Shown: one piece after another, positions 31,397 to 40,647 of the stretch | How positions within the stretch are numbered: the first letter of the stretch is position 1 | How the letters are laid out: each line of letters begins with the position of its first letter | Source: JAEUIA01 sp034440255 | Lineage (GTDB): Bacteria > Planctomycetota > UBA1135 > GCA-002686595 | Reading direction: 5' to 3' | Assembly: GCA_034440255.1 (NCBI GenBank) | Contig: JAWXBU010000154.1 | Span: 12,408 to 76,407, forward strand | DNA: 64,000 nt | Program-made: the position numbers and the translations under genes | Notes under the pieces: generated by a model | What the model saw: the letters and a program-made list of their open reading frames with translations, nothing else | The model's database searches: none | Told to the model about the DNA's origin: nothing

Positions 31397-33610
31397 TCAA
31401 GCAGGCACGACATCGAGATTTCTGTCGAAGTGGCGATGAAGGCGAATCGCTTCCACGAGAGCTTCGGTGAACGAAGCCAGATCGGCTCCGCGAGCCGTGA
31501 CGACGCCGTGCGAGTTCACAGCGCTCGCCTTGCCTTTGACTCCGGCCAATTCGATCTCTGGAAGCGCCGCTGCCGACAGCAGTGCGATGCCTTGATTCGT
31601 GGCGCCGATCGGTTTGGCGTGTCGGAAACACTCACGCACGAAATGAACGGCGTCTGCATTTTCCGTCAGCTTCGCAGCGCCGGACCCACCAGGGATGACG
31701 ACGGCATCGAAGAGCACGGAAGCGGTCGATTGGAAGCGATGCTGGACGTCGATCGGACGTCCCGTGTCGGAAGTCACTGGCCCCAACGCGAGCGAGACGA
31801 CTTCGACCTTGGCACCTTGTCCACAGAGTGCGCTCACGATCGCGTCGACGTCGTCACTGCTGAATCCGGGCAGCACCAATAGCGCGATCTTGCGCGTCTT
31901 GATCGACGGCTTCGGCTGATTGGCCAAGCTCAGCGCGGGCGATGAACGCACAGGTGCTTGACCGACCTTCGCACGGGCGGCGACTTTGGTGGCGACCGCG
32001 ATCGGCGCGGGCGTCGAAACTCCGATGGCTGCAGCGACTTCGGCGGCGAACCGCTCGTCGATCTGTTGGAAGAGGCCGATCACGCGTTCGCGGATGTAGA
32101 GACGCTCGACCTTGGACAGTTCGAACTGGCACGCGCTCACCAAGTGTTCGCGCTCGGGTGCCGACTGACTGTTCAGGAACATGCGCGCTTGGCTGAAGTG
32201 ATCGAGGAAGGTCTCGCTGCGTTCGCGATTCTTCGTGCCCATCATGCGTTCGGCAAAGTGTCGGAAGCCGCGCGATCGATCGGCCAGAACCGGTTCATTC
32301 TGTTCGATGCTGTTCGGATGGTAGAGCGCGCGCGCTGTCGGCATCGTCGTACGTGACGAACCGTCTTGTTGATGATTGTGAACGGGCGCGATCGGGCGAT
32401 TGATCGGCAGCTCGGCGAAGTTGGGGCCACCCAGTCGCGTGATCTGCGTGTCCAAGTACGAGAACAAGCGCGCTTGCAACAGCGGATCGTTCGTGAAGTC
32501 GATTCCGGGTACGACGTTGGCGACGCAGAAGGCGACCTGCTCGACCTCCGTGAAGAAGTTCTGCGGATTGCGATCGAGCGTCATCTTCCCGACGCGCCGC
32601 ACAGGAACGAGTTCTTCCGGCAGTAACTTCGTCGGATCGAGCATGTCGAACCCGTACGCGAGCTCGTCGTCTTCGTCGACGATCTGCAAGCCGAGTTCGA
32701 ACTCGGGATGAGCGCCGTCTTCGATCGCGTCCCACAGATCACGACGATGGAAGTCCGGATCCTTGCCCGAGATCTTCTGTGCTTCGTCCCACACGATCGC
32801 GTGAGCGCCGAGCAGCGGCTTCCAGTGGAATTTGCAGAGCACCGCTTTTCCCGCTGCATTCACGAGTCGGAACGTGTGCACGCCGAATCCTTCCATCATT
32901 CGGTAGCTGCGCGGCAATCCGCGGTCGGACATGACCCACAGCACCATGTGCATGGTTTCCGGCACGAGCGAAACGAAGTCCCAGAACGTGTCGTGAGCCG
33001 ATGCACCCTGCGGCATCTCGTTGTGCGGCTCGGGTTTCACCGCATGGACGAGGTCGGGGAACTTCAGTCCGTCTTGGATGAAGAAGACGGGCATGTTGTT
33101 GCCGACGAGGTCGAAGTTGCCCTCGCTCGTGTAGAACTTCGTCGCGAAGCCGCGGACGTCTCGCGCCAGGTCGCTCGCGCCGCGAGAACCGACGACAGTC
33201 GAAAAGCGCACGAAAACAGGGGTGCGCGCGGTCGGGTCGCACAAAAATCGTGCGGCGGTGATCGCTTCCAACGACTCGTAGACCTGAAAGAAGCCGTGCG
33301 CGCCTGAACCACGGGCGTGGACGACACGCTCGGGAATGCGCTCGTGATCGAAGCGCGTGATCTTCTCGCGCAGGTGGAAATCCTCGAGCAAAGTCGGGCC
33401 GCGCGGCCCGCCTTTCAACGAGTCGTCCGTGTGCGGAATCGGGATGCCCTGATCCGTCGTCAACACCGTTCGAGGTTCGCGCTGACGGAACTTCTCGAGG
33501 TCGTGCTGCTTGTCATCACGTTCGGCAGGACGCGGGCGGCGCGGATCTGCGCGCTCATCGTGTTTCTCGTCGGGCTTGGAAACGTCGTCTTCTCGCGAGG
33601 GATTCGTCAT
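31397..33610 (-). CDS. katE: Large-subunit heme catalase (KatE/HPII type)
   Basis: From ATG 33610 the protein is 737 residues, matching the HPII size class. The catalytic His lies in RVVHARGSGAHGFF (His98), the distal Asn in NFDLVGNNMPVFF (Asn171), and the proximal heme-binding Tyr in ARLFSYLDTQ. The C-terminal 150 residues form the extra class I glutamine-amidotransferase-like domain of large catalases (RKIALLVLPGFSSDDVDAIVSAL). It disproportionates hydrogen peroxide. The N-terminal 50 residues are charged, as in other HPII proteins. It is followed by a ferritin-like gene, suggesting a peroxide-stress unit. I could not identify an OxyR or PerR site in the 210 bases upstream. Confidence 0.95.
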   Translation of the reverse strand: MTNPSREDDVSKPDEKHDERADPRRPRPAERDDKQHDLEKFRQREPRTVLTTDQGIPIPHTDDSLKGGPRGPTLLEDFHLREKITRFDHERIPERVVHARGSGAHGFFQVYESLEAITAARFLCDPTARTPVFVRFSTVVGSRGASDLARDVRGFATKFYTSEGNFDLVGNNMPVFFIQDGLKFPDLVHAVKPEPHNEMPQGASAHDTFWDFVSLVPETMHMVLWVMSDRGLPRSYRMMEGFGVHTFRLVNAAGKAVLCKFHWKPLLGAHAIVWDEAQKISGKDPDFHRRDLWDAIEDGAHPEFELGLQIVDEDDELAYGFDMLDPTKLLPEELVPVRRVGKMTLDRNPQNFFTEVEQVAFCVANVVPGIDFTNDPLLQARLFSYLDTQITRLGGPNFAELPINRPIAPVHNHQQDGSSRTTMPTARALYHPNSIEQNEPVLADRSRGFRHFAERMMGTKNRERSETFLDHFSQARMFLNSQSAPEREHLVSACQFELSKVERLYIRERVIGLFQQIDERFAAEVAAAIGVSTPAPIAVATKVAARAKVGQAPVRSSPALSLANQPKPSIKTRKIALLVLPGFSSDDVDAIVSALCGQGAKVEVVSLALGPVTSDTGRPIDVQHRFQSTASVLFDAVVIPGGSGAAKLTENADAVHFVRECFRHAKPIGATNQGIALLSAAALPEIELAGVKGKASAVNSHGVVTARGADLASFTEALVEAIRLHRHFDRNLDVVPA

Positions 33611-33820
33611 GGTTCGGACGGGACGAAGAGGGGCAGATAGGGGAAGGGCCATGCGATCTCGCATCGTGCTGACGATGAGCGATCGTTCTCGCGCCGCGAA
33701 GGCAACTTGCGGACCAGTGCGCAACTCGTGCGACCGAGCGCGAAGCTCCGATCGCGCTTCGAGAACGCGCGGCGGTTTGTAGAACTGGGAACGCGCGACT
33801 CGAGTCGTAGCAAAGCTCCA

Positions 33821-33958
33821 TCAGGTCCCCGGCTCGAGGACGACCTTCAGGCAGCCGTCCTCTTTTTGTTGAAGATGTCGTAGGCATGCGGAGCCTCCGA
33901 CAACGGCAACGTGTGCGTGATGATGTCGTCGAGCACGCTCTCGCGGACGAGCGCCGAG
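33821..33958 (-). pseudogene. C-terminal remnant of a zinc-dependent alcohol/formaldehyde dehydrogenase
   Basis: On the minus strand, about 46 codons translate to ALVRESVLDDIITHTLPL then SEAPHAYDIFNKK. After a one-base frameshift at a short A-run comes EDGCLKVVLEPGT and a stop at 33821-33823. This matches the last 45 or so residues of zinc-dependent (glutathione-independent formaldehyde dehydrogenase-type) medium-chain dehydrogenases. Nothing upstream of the match remains: the methyltransferase stop codon (33959-33961) directly abuts it. The fragment has no start and is frameshifted, so it is a relic. Confidence 0.75.
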
Positions 33959-34705
33959 CTATTTGGAAGACGAGCGCTCGAGCTGGAATACGCCGACCAG
34001 ACTCAAGCCCTTCAAGAACGGGACGTGATCGAACCAGGCGAGGACTGGAATCAGCGTGTTCAAGGCTTTGAGTTTTCCGGGTGAGAACGTCTTCGAGAAG
34101 TTGGTCTTCTTCTCCTTCTTGAAGCGGTAACCCCACGCGCCAGCGGGATTCATGTGACGAAGCTCGAGCGTCTTCAGGCCTTGCGCTTCCATCAACGCGC
34201 GCAAGTCGGCGTCGTCGTAGCGACGGTAGTGGCCCGACGCCCGATCCATGTCGCCGTAGAGCTTCGTCTGCGCCGGCACTTTCACGATCAGCTTGCCGCC
34301 GGGCCGCAAGCGGCTCTTCATCTTCGCGACGAAGCTCGCGTCGTCGTCGAAATGTTCGACCACGTCGAGCGCGATCACGCAATCGGCCGTGACATCGCCG
34401 AGCTCATGCCAATCACCGCGCAGGTCGACTTCGATTCCGCGCACTTTTTCGGCCGGTAAATCACGCTCCAAACGCGTCAGGAGTTCGCGATTGATGTCGA
34501 CCGCGACGACTCGATCCACGCGCTCGATGTAATTGCGCACGACCAAGCCGGCTCCCGCGCCGAGTTCGAGCACCGTGCCGTGCACGTGATTCGCGAAGTG
34601 ACTCGCGATCCAACCGTAGTAATTCGGCAGGAGCGCCATGCGGTCCTGCGCCTCGTGATAGACGAGGTTCGATTCTTCCGACGGTTGTTGTGCGCGCTCC
34701 GACAT
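33959..34705 (-). CDS. Class I SAM-dependent methyltransferase
   Basis: This 248-residue protein has all class I motifs: VLELGAGAGLVVRNYI (motif I), VVAVDINRELLTRL (motif II), DCVIALDVVEHF (motif IV) and LRPGGKLIVKVPA (motif VI). The C-terminal third (KKEKKTNFSKTFSPGKLKALNTLIPVLAWFDHVP) resembles membrane-associated methyltransferases near glycosyltransferases. No substrate can be assigned. The gene ends exactly where an alcohol dehydrogenase remnant begins, which suggests that a rearrangement placed it there. Confidence 0.85.
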   Translation of the reverse strand: MSERAQQPSEESNLVYHEAQDRMALLPNYYGWIASHFANHVHGTVLELGAGAGLVVRNYIERVDRVVAVDINRELLTRLERDLPAEKVRGIEVDLRGDWHELGDVTADCVIALDVVEHFDDDASFVAKMKSRLRPGGKLIVKVPAQTKLYGDMDRASGHYRRYDDADLRALMEAQGLKTLELRHMNPAGAWGYRFKKEKKTNFSKTFSPGKLKALNTLIPVLAWFDHVPFLKGLSLVGVFQLERSSSK

Positions 34706-34726
34706 CCCAGTGAACGCTCGATTCTA

Positions 34727-35182
34727 TCACGCTCGCCGAATGGTCATCCCTGCGCGCACGATGCCCGGCGTCACGACGCGACAGACGAAACCGCTGCGAC
34801 CGAGCATCAGATTCGGAAAGCGCGCGTCGACACTTTTGAGCGTCTTGCACGGCTCACGGATGTCGTGGATCGCGATGCGGACCTCGTCGCCGATCGTGAG
34901 TTCGTCGTCGGCCTGAAAACGCCTGAAATCCAGGCCTTCCGTGAGCACGTTCTCGCCGAACGCGCCCGGTGGTTCGCACTTCACGCCGTCCTTCTGCAGG
35001 AGGCGGTAGTCCTCGATCGAGAACAGACACACAGCGCGATTCGGTCCGCCGTGGAAGTGAAAGCGTTGCTTGTCCCCTTCGACTCCGAGCAATGTGACGC
35101 GCGCTTCGTCGACAGCGAACTTCGGAATGCCGCCGGCACTTGTGCAGACCGCGAGCACGATGCCGCTCTCCGATGCGCTCAC
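34727..35182 (-). CDS. MOSC-domain protein
   Basis: This 151-residue protein has MOSC hallmarks: VTLLGVEGDKQRFHFHGGPNRAVCLFSIEDYRLLQ, GAFGENVLTEGLD, IGDEVRIAIHDIREPCKTL with the conserved cysteine, and a final RAGMTI. Stand-alone MOSC proteins (YiiM-like) bind molybdenum cofactor and reduce N-hydroxylated compounds or act as sulfur carriers. The start overlaps the MltA stop (ATGA at 35179-35182), so translation is coupled to that gene although the functions appear unrelated. Confidence 0.9.
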   Translation of the reverse strand: MSASESGIVLAVCTSAGGIPKFAVDEARVTLLGVEGDKQRFHFHGGPNRAVCLFSIEDYRLLQKDGVKCEPPGAFGENVLTEGLDFRRFQADDELTIGDEVRIAIHDIREPCKTLKSVDARFPNLMLGRSGFVCRVVTPGIVRAGMTIRRA

Positions 35183-36360
35183 GGCGAAGCGAACGTTTCC
35201 TTCAAGAACAAGTAGTAGAGCTGACCTTCGACACGCGTCGAACCCGACACGGCTTCGGCCTGCGGGCCGGCACCCATGTAGATGTCCGCGCGACCTGCGG
35301 TGCGAATCGCTCCGCCCGTGTCTTGATCGAACATGAAGTGATCGACGTGGGCGCCTTCAGCGATGCCCGATCCCGGCTTGCCTTCGACGAAAACGATCGA
35401 TCCGCGAGGGAAAAGACGCTTGTCCGTCGCGAGCGAGCGCTTGCCTGTGACCGGTACGTTCAGCGAACCGTGCGGGTCTCCCTCGATCGGCGTGAAGAAG
35501 ACGAAGCTTTCGTTCCGGTTCAAGTAGTCCTGCACTTCGCGCGGGTGCGACTTGGCCCATTCTCGAATCGAGCGCAGCGAGACCGAGTCCTTCGACAGTT
35601 GCTTGTCCTTCACGAGCTCTTGCCCGAGCGACGTGTACTCACGCCCATTCTTGCCCGAGTATCCGAGTTTGAGCATCGAGCCGTCCTTCAACTTGATGAA
35701 CGCCGAACCGTTGACGTGCGCGATGTACGCATCGATCGGATCCTTCAAGTAGGCGAGCTCGAGCTGCTTGTTCGACAGGAGATGCCCAGCCTCGATCGCG
35801 CGACGAGTCGGGTACGGAGAGATTCCGCCGCTCGTGGTGCGCATGCCGAGGATTTCGCCGGTGGCGGGCTCTTTCACCAAGTCGTCAGGTTGAGCGTACA
35901 GCGGATATTTGTACGTCGCGTTCGGCTCGATCGAGCCCTCGAGAATCGGCGTGCAGTACGCCGTGTAGAGCACGCCGCCGCCGCGACCGTCCCAACCGGC
36001 GCTCTTCATGACGACGAACTCGCGCTCGATGCGCGCGTCGAAATCCGACGCGCTCTGCGATTCGTTCAACGCCGCCTTGAAACGCTCGAGGCTCTGCTGC
36101 TGGCGCGCGAGCGAGACGCCCTCGATCGGGAAGAACTTCGTTGACGACTTCTTCTGCGTCCACGCGATCGAGTGATCGAGTGCAGGCAGGAGTTCGTCAC
36201 GCGACGACCACTGCGCGCCGAAGTCCGGCCGCACGTCGTCGGGGCCGAGCGGCAACAGCGCAGGCGCACCGTCGGGCAGCGCGCGACCGTAGTCCGGACC
36301 GGATTTGCAGGCAGTGAGGGCGAGGGAAAGAACGGCGAGGAGGGTGAGGATGTGCTTCAT
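35179..36360 (-). CDS. mltA: MltA-type lytic transglycosylase lipoprotein
   Basis: This 393-residue protein has a lipoprotein signal (LAVLSLALTACKSG). It matches the MltA family: FPIEGVSLARQQQSLERF, GVLYTAYCTPILEGS, PYPTRRAIEAG, LAYLKDPIDAYIAHVNGSAFIKLKDGS, and a C-terminal '3D' domain with conserved aspartates (MFDQDTGGAIRTAGRADIYMG). It cleaves peptidoglycan to 1,6-anhydromuropeptides at the outer membrane. Its presence fits current knowledge that planctomycetes have a peptidoglycan wall. It is the first gene of a two-gene overlapping pair with MOSC. Confidence 0.93.
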   Translation of the reverse strand: MKHILTLLAVLSLALTACKSGPDYGRALPDGAPALLPLGPDDVRPDFGAQWSSRDELLPALDHSIAWTQKKSSTKFFPIEGVSLARQQQSLERFKAALNESQSASDFDARIEREFVVMKSAGWDGRGGGVLYTAYCTPILEGSIEPNATYKYPLYAQPDDLVKEPATGEILGMRTTSGGISPYPTRRAIEAGHLLSNKQLELAYLKDPIDAYIAHVNGSAFIKLKDGSMLKLGYSGKNGREYTSLGQELVKDKQLSKDSVSLRSIREWAKSHPREVQDYLNRNESFVFFTPIEGDPHGSLNVPVTGKRSLATDKRLFPRGSIVFVEGKPGSGIAEGAHVDHFMFDQDTGGAIRTAGRADIYMGAGPQAEAVSGSTRVEGQLYYLFLKETFASP

Positions 36361-36609
36361 GGGTTTGCGTCGATGCGCCCTCGCACTCTGCCCTTTCGAG
36401 CGCGGCCGTTCCCGCCGTTTCTAGAGGCTTTTCTCGTGTAATCGAGGCCCGCAGTCAGGGTAGACGAAGCGGCGACCCGGAATTGCGCAAAGCCCAGCCG
36501 CCCCGCGACACCGCCTGTGCTCCCTCCGATCGTCGACGATCTCCGAACACGCTCGACGTCGCGCTCTGTTGATCGCACCCTTGCAGCTCCGAAGGAAACG
36601 AAGATCGAC

Positions 36610-38373
36610 ATGCTCACTCTGATCACGCTCGCGACGCTGACGTTCCAAGCTCCGGTTACGAACGAGCCGCCCAGTGTGCTGCGCGGCTACGACGTGCGAC
36701 TCATGCTCCCTGGACGCGGATCCGTCGACAGTGAGCTCGTGCTCCTGCCCCTGTCGCGAGACTACGGTGACACGTATCCATCGTTCGTCCTCAGAGAGGT
36801 CGAGCGCCATGCGTCGCTCGTTCAATCGTTCGTGCGCGCTCTCGATCCGGCGCAGTGGGAGTACGAGAATCGACAGCTCGACGTGATCGGCGATTCAGAG
36901 TTGCGTGTGCTCGCTCCGCAGGCGTTGCAGGACGTCGTCGCGCGTTCACTGATGTTCCTCGAAGACACCCTCGGGCGACCGACGACGCTCGTCGTCGACA
37001 TCGTCGGCTTCGGCCCGAATCCAGGCATTTCCACGCTGCCGCCGCTCTTGCCAGCGAGCGAAGTGGCGCGGTGGACGGCGATCGGAACGGGGCACGAGAG
37101 CTACGAGTTTTCACTCGTGCCGGGCACGACCGGCGTGCAGCGCGCCGAGCGATCCGTGTCGTTCGCGATCGACGCCGATCCCGATATCGCCGAGCACGCG
37201 GTCGGCTTCGTCATGCGTCCGGAGCTCCTCGCAGTCGGAACAGTGATCCAGATCTGCACTGCGCCGGCGAAATCCGGTTCGTGGGTCGCCCTCTCGATGC
37301 GCAACGGACGCTTCGTCGACGTGGAATCGACGCGCGATGCAGTTCTTCACGGCGCGATCACCCACGATCAAGGCGTCGCGAATTCCGACACACAGAAATT
37401 GCGCAGCGATCCTCGGGTCGTGAATCACTCGCTCGCGCTGAACACGTTCGTTCCCGAAGGAAAAGCGCTCGCCTTCGTCACGTCGGCGGGTCTCGAATCT
37501 CGTGTCGTCTTCGTGCGTCAGGTCGGCACGATAGCGCCGCTCAGCGCGAATTTACCCGACGAACTGAAGCGCGTGACGAGTCGCAGCGCGTCCGCTCTCG
37601 CACGGATCGACTCGCTCCATTTGCCCACGGCTCGAATCAGCAACCGCGATGGGCAGGCCATACTCGAATCGCTCGATCTGGTGTGTCGTCCGGCGGCCGA
37701 CGCAGGAGAATTCTCCGATCCGTGTTTGAAGTCCTTCATCACGCATCAGCCCTCGATCGACGTGACGGATTTGCTGAAGTCGCTCACGGACGACTACGAA
37801 ACGATCGAAATGGGCGCGTTCGTCGCGATTCTCGGCGCATCGCGCGAATCGATCGACAAGGCGCTGGCGAAGATCGAACAGCTCGCTCCGACGCCGCACG
37901 CTTGCGCGGTGACGTTGACACTGCGCCGCGGAACGCGCGACGGCGCGGTTTTGGCTCGCGCCGTCTTGCCTATTCGCGCAGGGGCGACGTCCACCGTGGT
38001 CGCCGGTCGCGAGTCGGTCGCTGATCTCGCGGGATCGGCCGAAGTCGTTCAAGGTGCCGCAGCTTTCGACACGATCGTCGGACGCATCTTCGACGGGATG
38101 ACGGTCTCCATCACGCCGACCGCCACGCTGGCTGGCGGATGGGTGTTCGAGTTCGACGCGCATGCTCGCTGGTCGCGGACTCAACCGCGCGAGTTCGATT
38201 CGGGCGGCACCAACTCTCCGAGCGTGCAGCTGCCCGACGCGGATCTGCTCGATGTCGTGCGTTCCGTTTCGTTCGCGAAGAACGAAGCCGGCCCGCGCAA
38301 GGTGACGCTCGGCAACGCGGGGGCGAGCAGCGAAGCGCTCACGCTCGACATCGAAGTCGTCGACCTGCGCTGA
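36610..38373 (+). CDS. Secreted protein with secretin-N-like segment, function unknown
   Basis: From ATG 36610 the protein is 587 residues with a short hydrophobic N-terminus (LTLITLATLTFQAP). Near residues 75-120 the segment ENRQLDVIGDSELRVLAPQALQDVVARSLMFLEDTL resembles short N-domains of secretins or TonB-type modules. The rest is beta-rich with regularly placed charged residues (for example WVALSMRNGRFVDVES; GWVFEFDAHARWSRT). No membrane-pore secretin domain is present. I cannot assign a function. The upstream in-frame extension to 36517 has no signal character and is rejected. The gene is divergent from mltA. Confidence 0.65.
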   Translation: MLTLITLATLTFQAPVTNEPPSVLRGYDVRLMLPGRGSVDSELVLLPLSRDYGDTYPSFVLREVERHASLVQSFVRALDPAQWEYENRQLDVIGDSELRVLAPQALQDVVARSLMFLEDTLGRPTTLVVDIVGFGPNPGISTLPPLLPASEVARWTAIGTGHESYEFSLVPGTTGVQRAERSVSFAIDADPDIAEHAVGFVMRPELLAVGTVIQICTAPAKSGSWVALSMRNGRFVDVESTRDAVLHGAITHDQGVANSDTQKLRSDPRVVNHSLALNTFVPEGKALAFVTSAGLESRVVFVRQVGTIAPLSANLPDELKRVTSRSASALARIDSLHLPTARISNRDGQAILESLDLVCRPAADAGEFSDPCLKSFITHQPSIDVTDLLKSLTDDYETIEMGAFVAILGASRESIDKALAKIEQLAPTPHACAVTLTLRRGTRDGAVLARAVLPIRAGATSTVVAGRESVADLAGSAEVVQGAAAFDTIVGRIFDGMTVSITPTATLAGGWVFEFDAHARWSRTQPREFDSGGTNSPSVQLPDADLLDVVRSVSFAKNEAGPRKVTLGNAGASSEALTLDIEVVDLR

Positions 38374-38400
38374 CACATCGAGTATCGTGCTCGGCCTCCG

Positions 38401-38757
38401 ATGCCGTGCTTACTCGGTTGTCTGGCGCTCTCGGTTCCGCGCCTCGTTCTGGCGATGTTGTGGTTGTTCACGGACTACGTGACGCGCGCGATTCAGCCGA
38501 ACATCTGGATCTTCCTCGGCTTCTTGTTCATGCCGTGCACGACGCTCGCGTACGCGTGGGCGAAGAACGCGAACGGCTCCGTCGAAGGCATTTATTTCGC
38601 CGTCGTGATCTTCGGCGTTCTCGTCGACCTCGGCATCGTGACCTTCGGCCGGAATCGCCGACGCCGTGGTGGAGGCGGTGGTGGAGCGAGTGGGGGTGGC
38701 GAGCCGCCGCCGAATCGTCCGCGCGAGATCACGGTCACGGGTCAGCGCGTCGGTTGA
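38401..38757 (+). CDS. Small conserved membrane protein
   Basis: This 118-residue protein has three hydrophobic segments (LLGCLALSVPRLVLAMLWLF; IWIFLGFLFMPCTTLAYAWA; IYFAVVIFGVLVDLGIVTFG) and a glycine/proline-rich basic tail (RNRRRRGGGGG; EPPPNRPREI). The first part matches a widely distributed family of small uncharacterised membrane proteins starting MPCLL with a late AYAWA motif. The function is unknown. It starts 28 bases after the preceding gene and converges on the VKOR-DsbA gene. Confidence 0.72.
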   Translation: MPCLLGCLALSVPRLVLAMLWLFTDYVTRAIQPNIWIFLGFLFMPCTTLAYAWAKNANGSVEGIYFAVVIFGVLVDLGIVTFGRNRRRRGGGGGGASGGGEPPPNRPREITVTGQRVG

Positions 38758-38806
38758 TCGCGATCGGCCGTGCGCGGACTACGGCGCATGGCGTGAACGG
38801 AGCGCG

Positions 38807-40573
38807 TCACTGCGACGCTTCCGCCACGATCGTCGGCAGCAAATTCTCGTTGCCGGCCTTCCACTGTCCGATGCGGCGGCCGTCGACGAAGACCAAGGGG
38901 ATCGAAGTCAGTCCGAGATCCTTCGCCGCGCGCACGTCTTCGGCGGTCCAAAGCTGGATCTCGGGCTTGACGAGCGCGTTTAAAAAATCGGCGCGCGCCA
39001 TGCCCAGTTCTTCGGCCGCCGTCGTGACCGTCACGTCGTCGAACGTCTCGCGGTGCGTCGTCAGCCAATCGTGCAAGGCCCAGAAACCATCGTTTCCCTG
39101 CAGAATTCCTGCTGCTTCCGCGGCCATCGCAGCCAAGCACGCGCGCGGATGGATGTCCTTCTCCATCGTGATGTTGCAGGCCTTGTTCGCCGGAAAACAG
39201 CGGAACGAGTACGACACGCGCGGATTCGCGAGTGTGATCGAACGCAACATCACGTCGACTTCGCACGTGTACGGTTCTTGGTAATCGCCGAACACGACGA
39301 TCTGCACGGGAGCGTCGACGCGACCGAGCACGTGCGGCTTCGTGTCGATCGGGATGTTCGTGCGCGGAGCGTTGCGCCATTCGGCGAGGAAGCGTTCACG
39401 CGCGCTCGGCGGTTGGTCGACTGTGGACGCGCCCGCATCGGCGCGAACTGCGGCGAGCGCTCGCGAGAGCGCATTCGGCGCGCTGTATCCGCGCAATTCG
39501 ACGCCGTTGACGAAGATCATCGGCGTGGAGCCCAGTCCGACATGCATGGCCAGGTCGATGTCTTGGCGCACGCGCGTGAGCGTCTCTGGCGAGTGCATCG
39601 CCGCTAGAAATGCCGTGCGATCGAAGCCGAGTGAGAGAAGTCCCTGATCGAGCTCGGTCTCGGTGAACGAACCACGCCGAGCAAAAAGCCAAGCGTGCAT
39701 GCGCCAAAACGCCGCGTCCCCGCCGACGATCGCGGCCGCTTCGCTCGCGCGCGCAGCCCAACACGCGTTCGGATGCATGTCGATCGCATGTGGATTGCAC
39801 GCGGTGCACATTGGGAAATGTCGGATCGAAAGCGACGCGTCGGGCGTCGCGGCCATCACGCGTTCGAGCTCGGCTTCGAACGCGTGGCAGTCCTCGCACT
39901 GGTAGTCGGTGAACACGACGATGCGTGCTCGAGCGTTTGCAGGCCCGCGACGATGACGACCTGTGAACGCGGTCGCAGGAGCCGAATTCACCGACGATTT
40001 CAGCTGTTGCGCTGTCGCCGCGAGTTCCACTTCGGCGTGTGCTCGCGCAGCGTTTTCGAAGCGTCCATCGAGGAATGCGAGCGCGAGCGCGACCGCTGCT
40101 GCCGTGCCCGCAACGGGAACCAAGACGTTCCGCCGCGGTGTCGCGCTCGCAGCGCCGCGCATTTCGAGCACGACGAAGAAGCCCAAGTTCGCGACGTGCA
40201 CGGCGATGCAGTACGGGCACACGAAGCCGCGGCCGGCCAACACGCCGCCGTAGAAGAGCGACGCAGCCACGCCGATGCGCGCAATCCAGATCCACGCGCG
40301 ATCGAGCTCACCTCGTGTGCGAATCCACGCGACGAGCAAACCCGCAAACCACGCCACGCCCACGTACGCGAGCGGCCAGTGGACATAAGGCAACGCGCCG
40401 AATGCGCTCGAGCTGGCCGCGTGGCAATCCGACTGCGCCCCGCAACCAGGGGCATCCATTGCGCCGAGCACGTCCAGTGTCTGAATCACGCACAGTCCGA
40501 GTGCGACGCCGAGGGCCAAAGTGCCTAAAATGAAGCGCTTTGCACTGATTTCGGAGTTGTGCGTGGAGGCCAT
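38807..40573 (-). CDS. VKOR-DsbA-DsbA fusion for disulfide bond formation
   Basis: From ATG 40573 the protein is 588 residues. Residues about 10-140 form a vitamin K epoxide reductase-like membrane domain with a loop cysteine pair (CGAQSDC, Cys44/50) and the redox CPYC (Cys119/122), in four helices. Two thioredoxin-fold DsbA-like domains follow. The first has FTDYQCEDCHAF (CxxC) plus CTACNPH; the second has FGDYQEPYTCEVD, in which the first redox cysteine is gone, plus CFPANKAC. The fusion should oxidise periplasmic thiols using quinone through VKOR. The second DsbA-like domain probably lost thioredoxin-type activity. An ORF start at 40621 would add residues with no signal character. Confidence 0.9.
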   Translation of the reverse strand: MASTHNSEISAKRFILGTLALGVALGLCVIQTLDVLGAMDAPGCGAQSDCHAASSSAFGALPYVHWPLAYVGVAWFAGLLVAWIRTRGELDRAWIWIARIGVAASLFYGGVLAGRGFVCPYCIAVHVANLGFFVVLEMRGAASATPRRNVLVPVAGTAAAVALALAFLDGRFENAARAHAEVELAATAQQLKSSVNSAPATAFTGRHRRGPANARARIVVFTDYQCEDCHAFEAELERVMAATPDASLSIRHFPMCTACNPHAIDMHPNACWAARASEAAAIVGGDAAFWRMHAWLFARRGSFTETELDQGLLSLGFDRTAFLAAMHSPETLTRVRQDIDLAMHVGLGSTPMIFVNGVELRGYSAPNALSRALAAVRADAGASTVDQPPSARERFLAEWRNAPRTNIPIDTKPHVLGRVDAPVQIVVFGDYQEPYTCEVDVMLRSITLANPRVSYSFRCFPANKACNITMEKDIHPRACLAAMAAEAAGILQGNDGFWALHDWLTTHRETFDDVTVTTAAEELGMARADFLNALVKPEIQLWTAEDVRAAKDLGLTSIPLVFVDGRRIGQWKAGNENLLPTIVAEASQ

Positions 40574-40647
40574 TCCGCGCGAGTATACCGAGCCTCGGCC
40601 TGGCATCCGACTCTCGCTCAACGGCCCCCGGACTCCATGGAGTTCTC

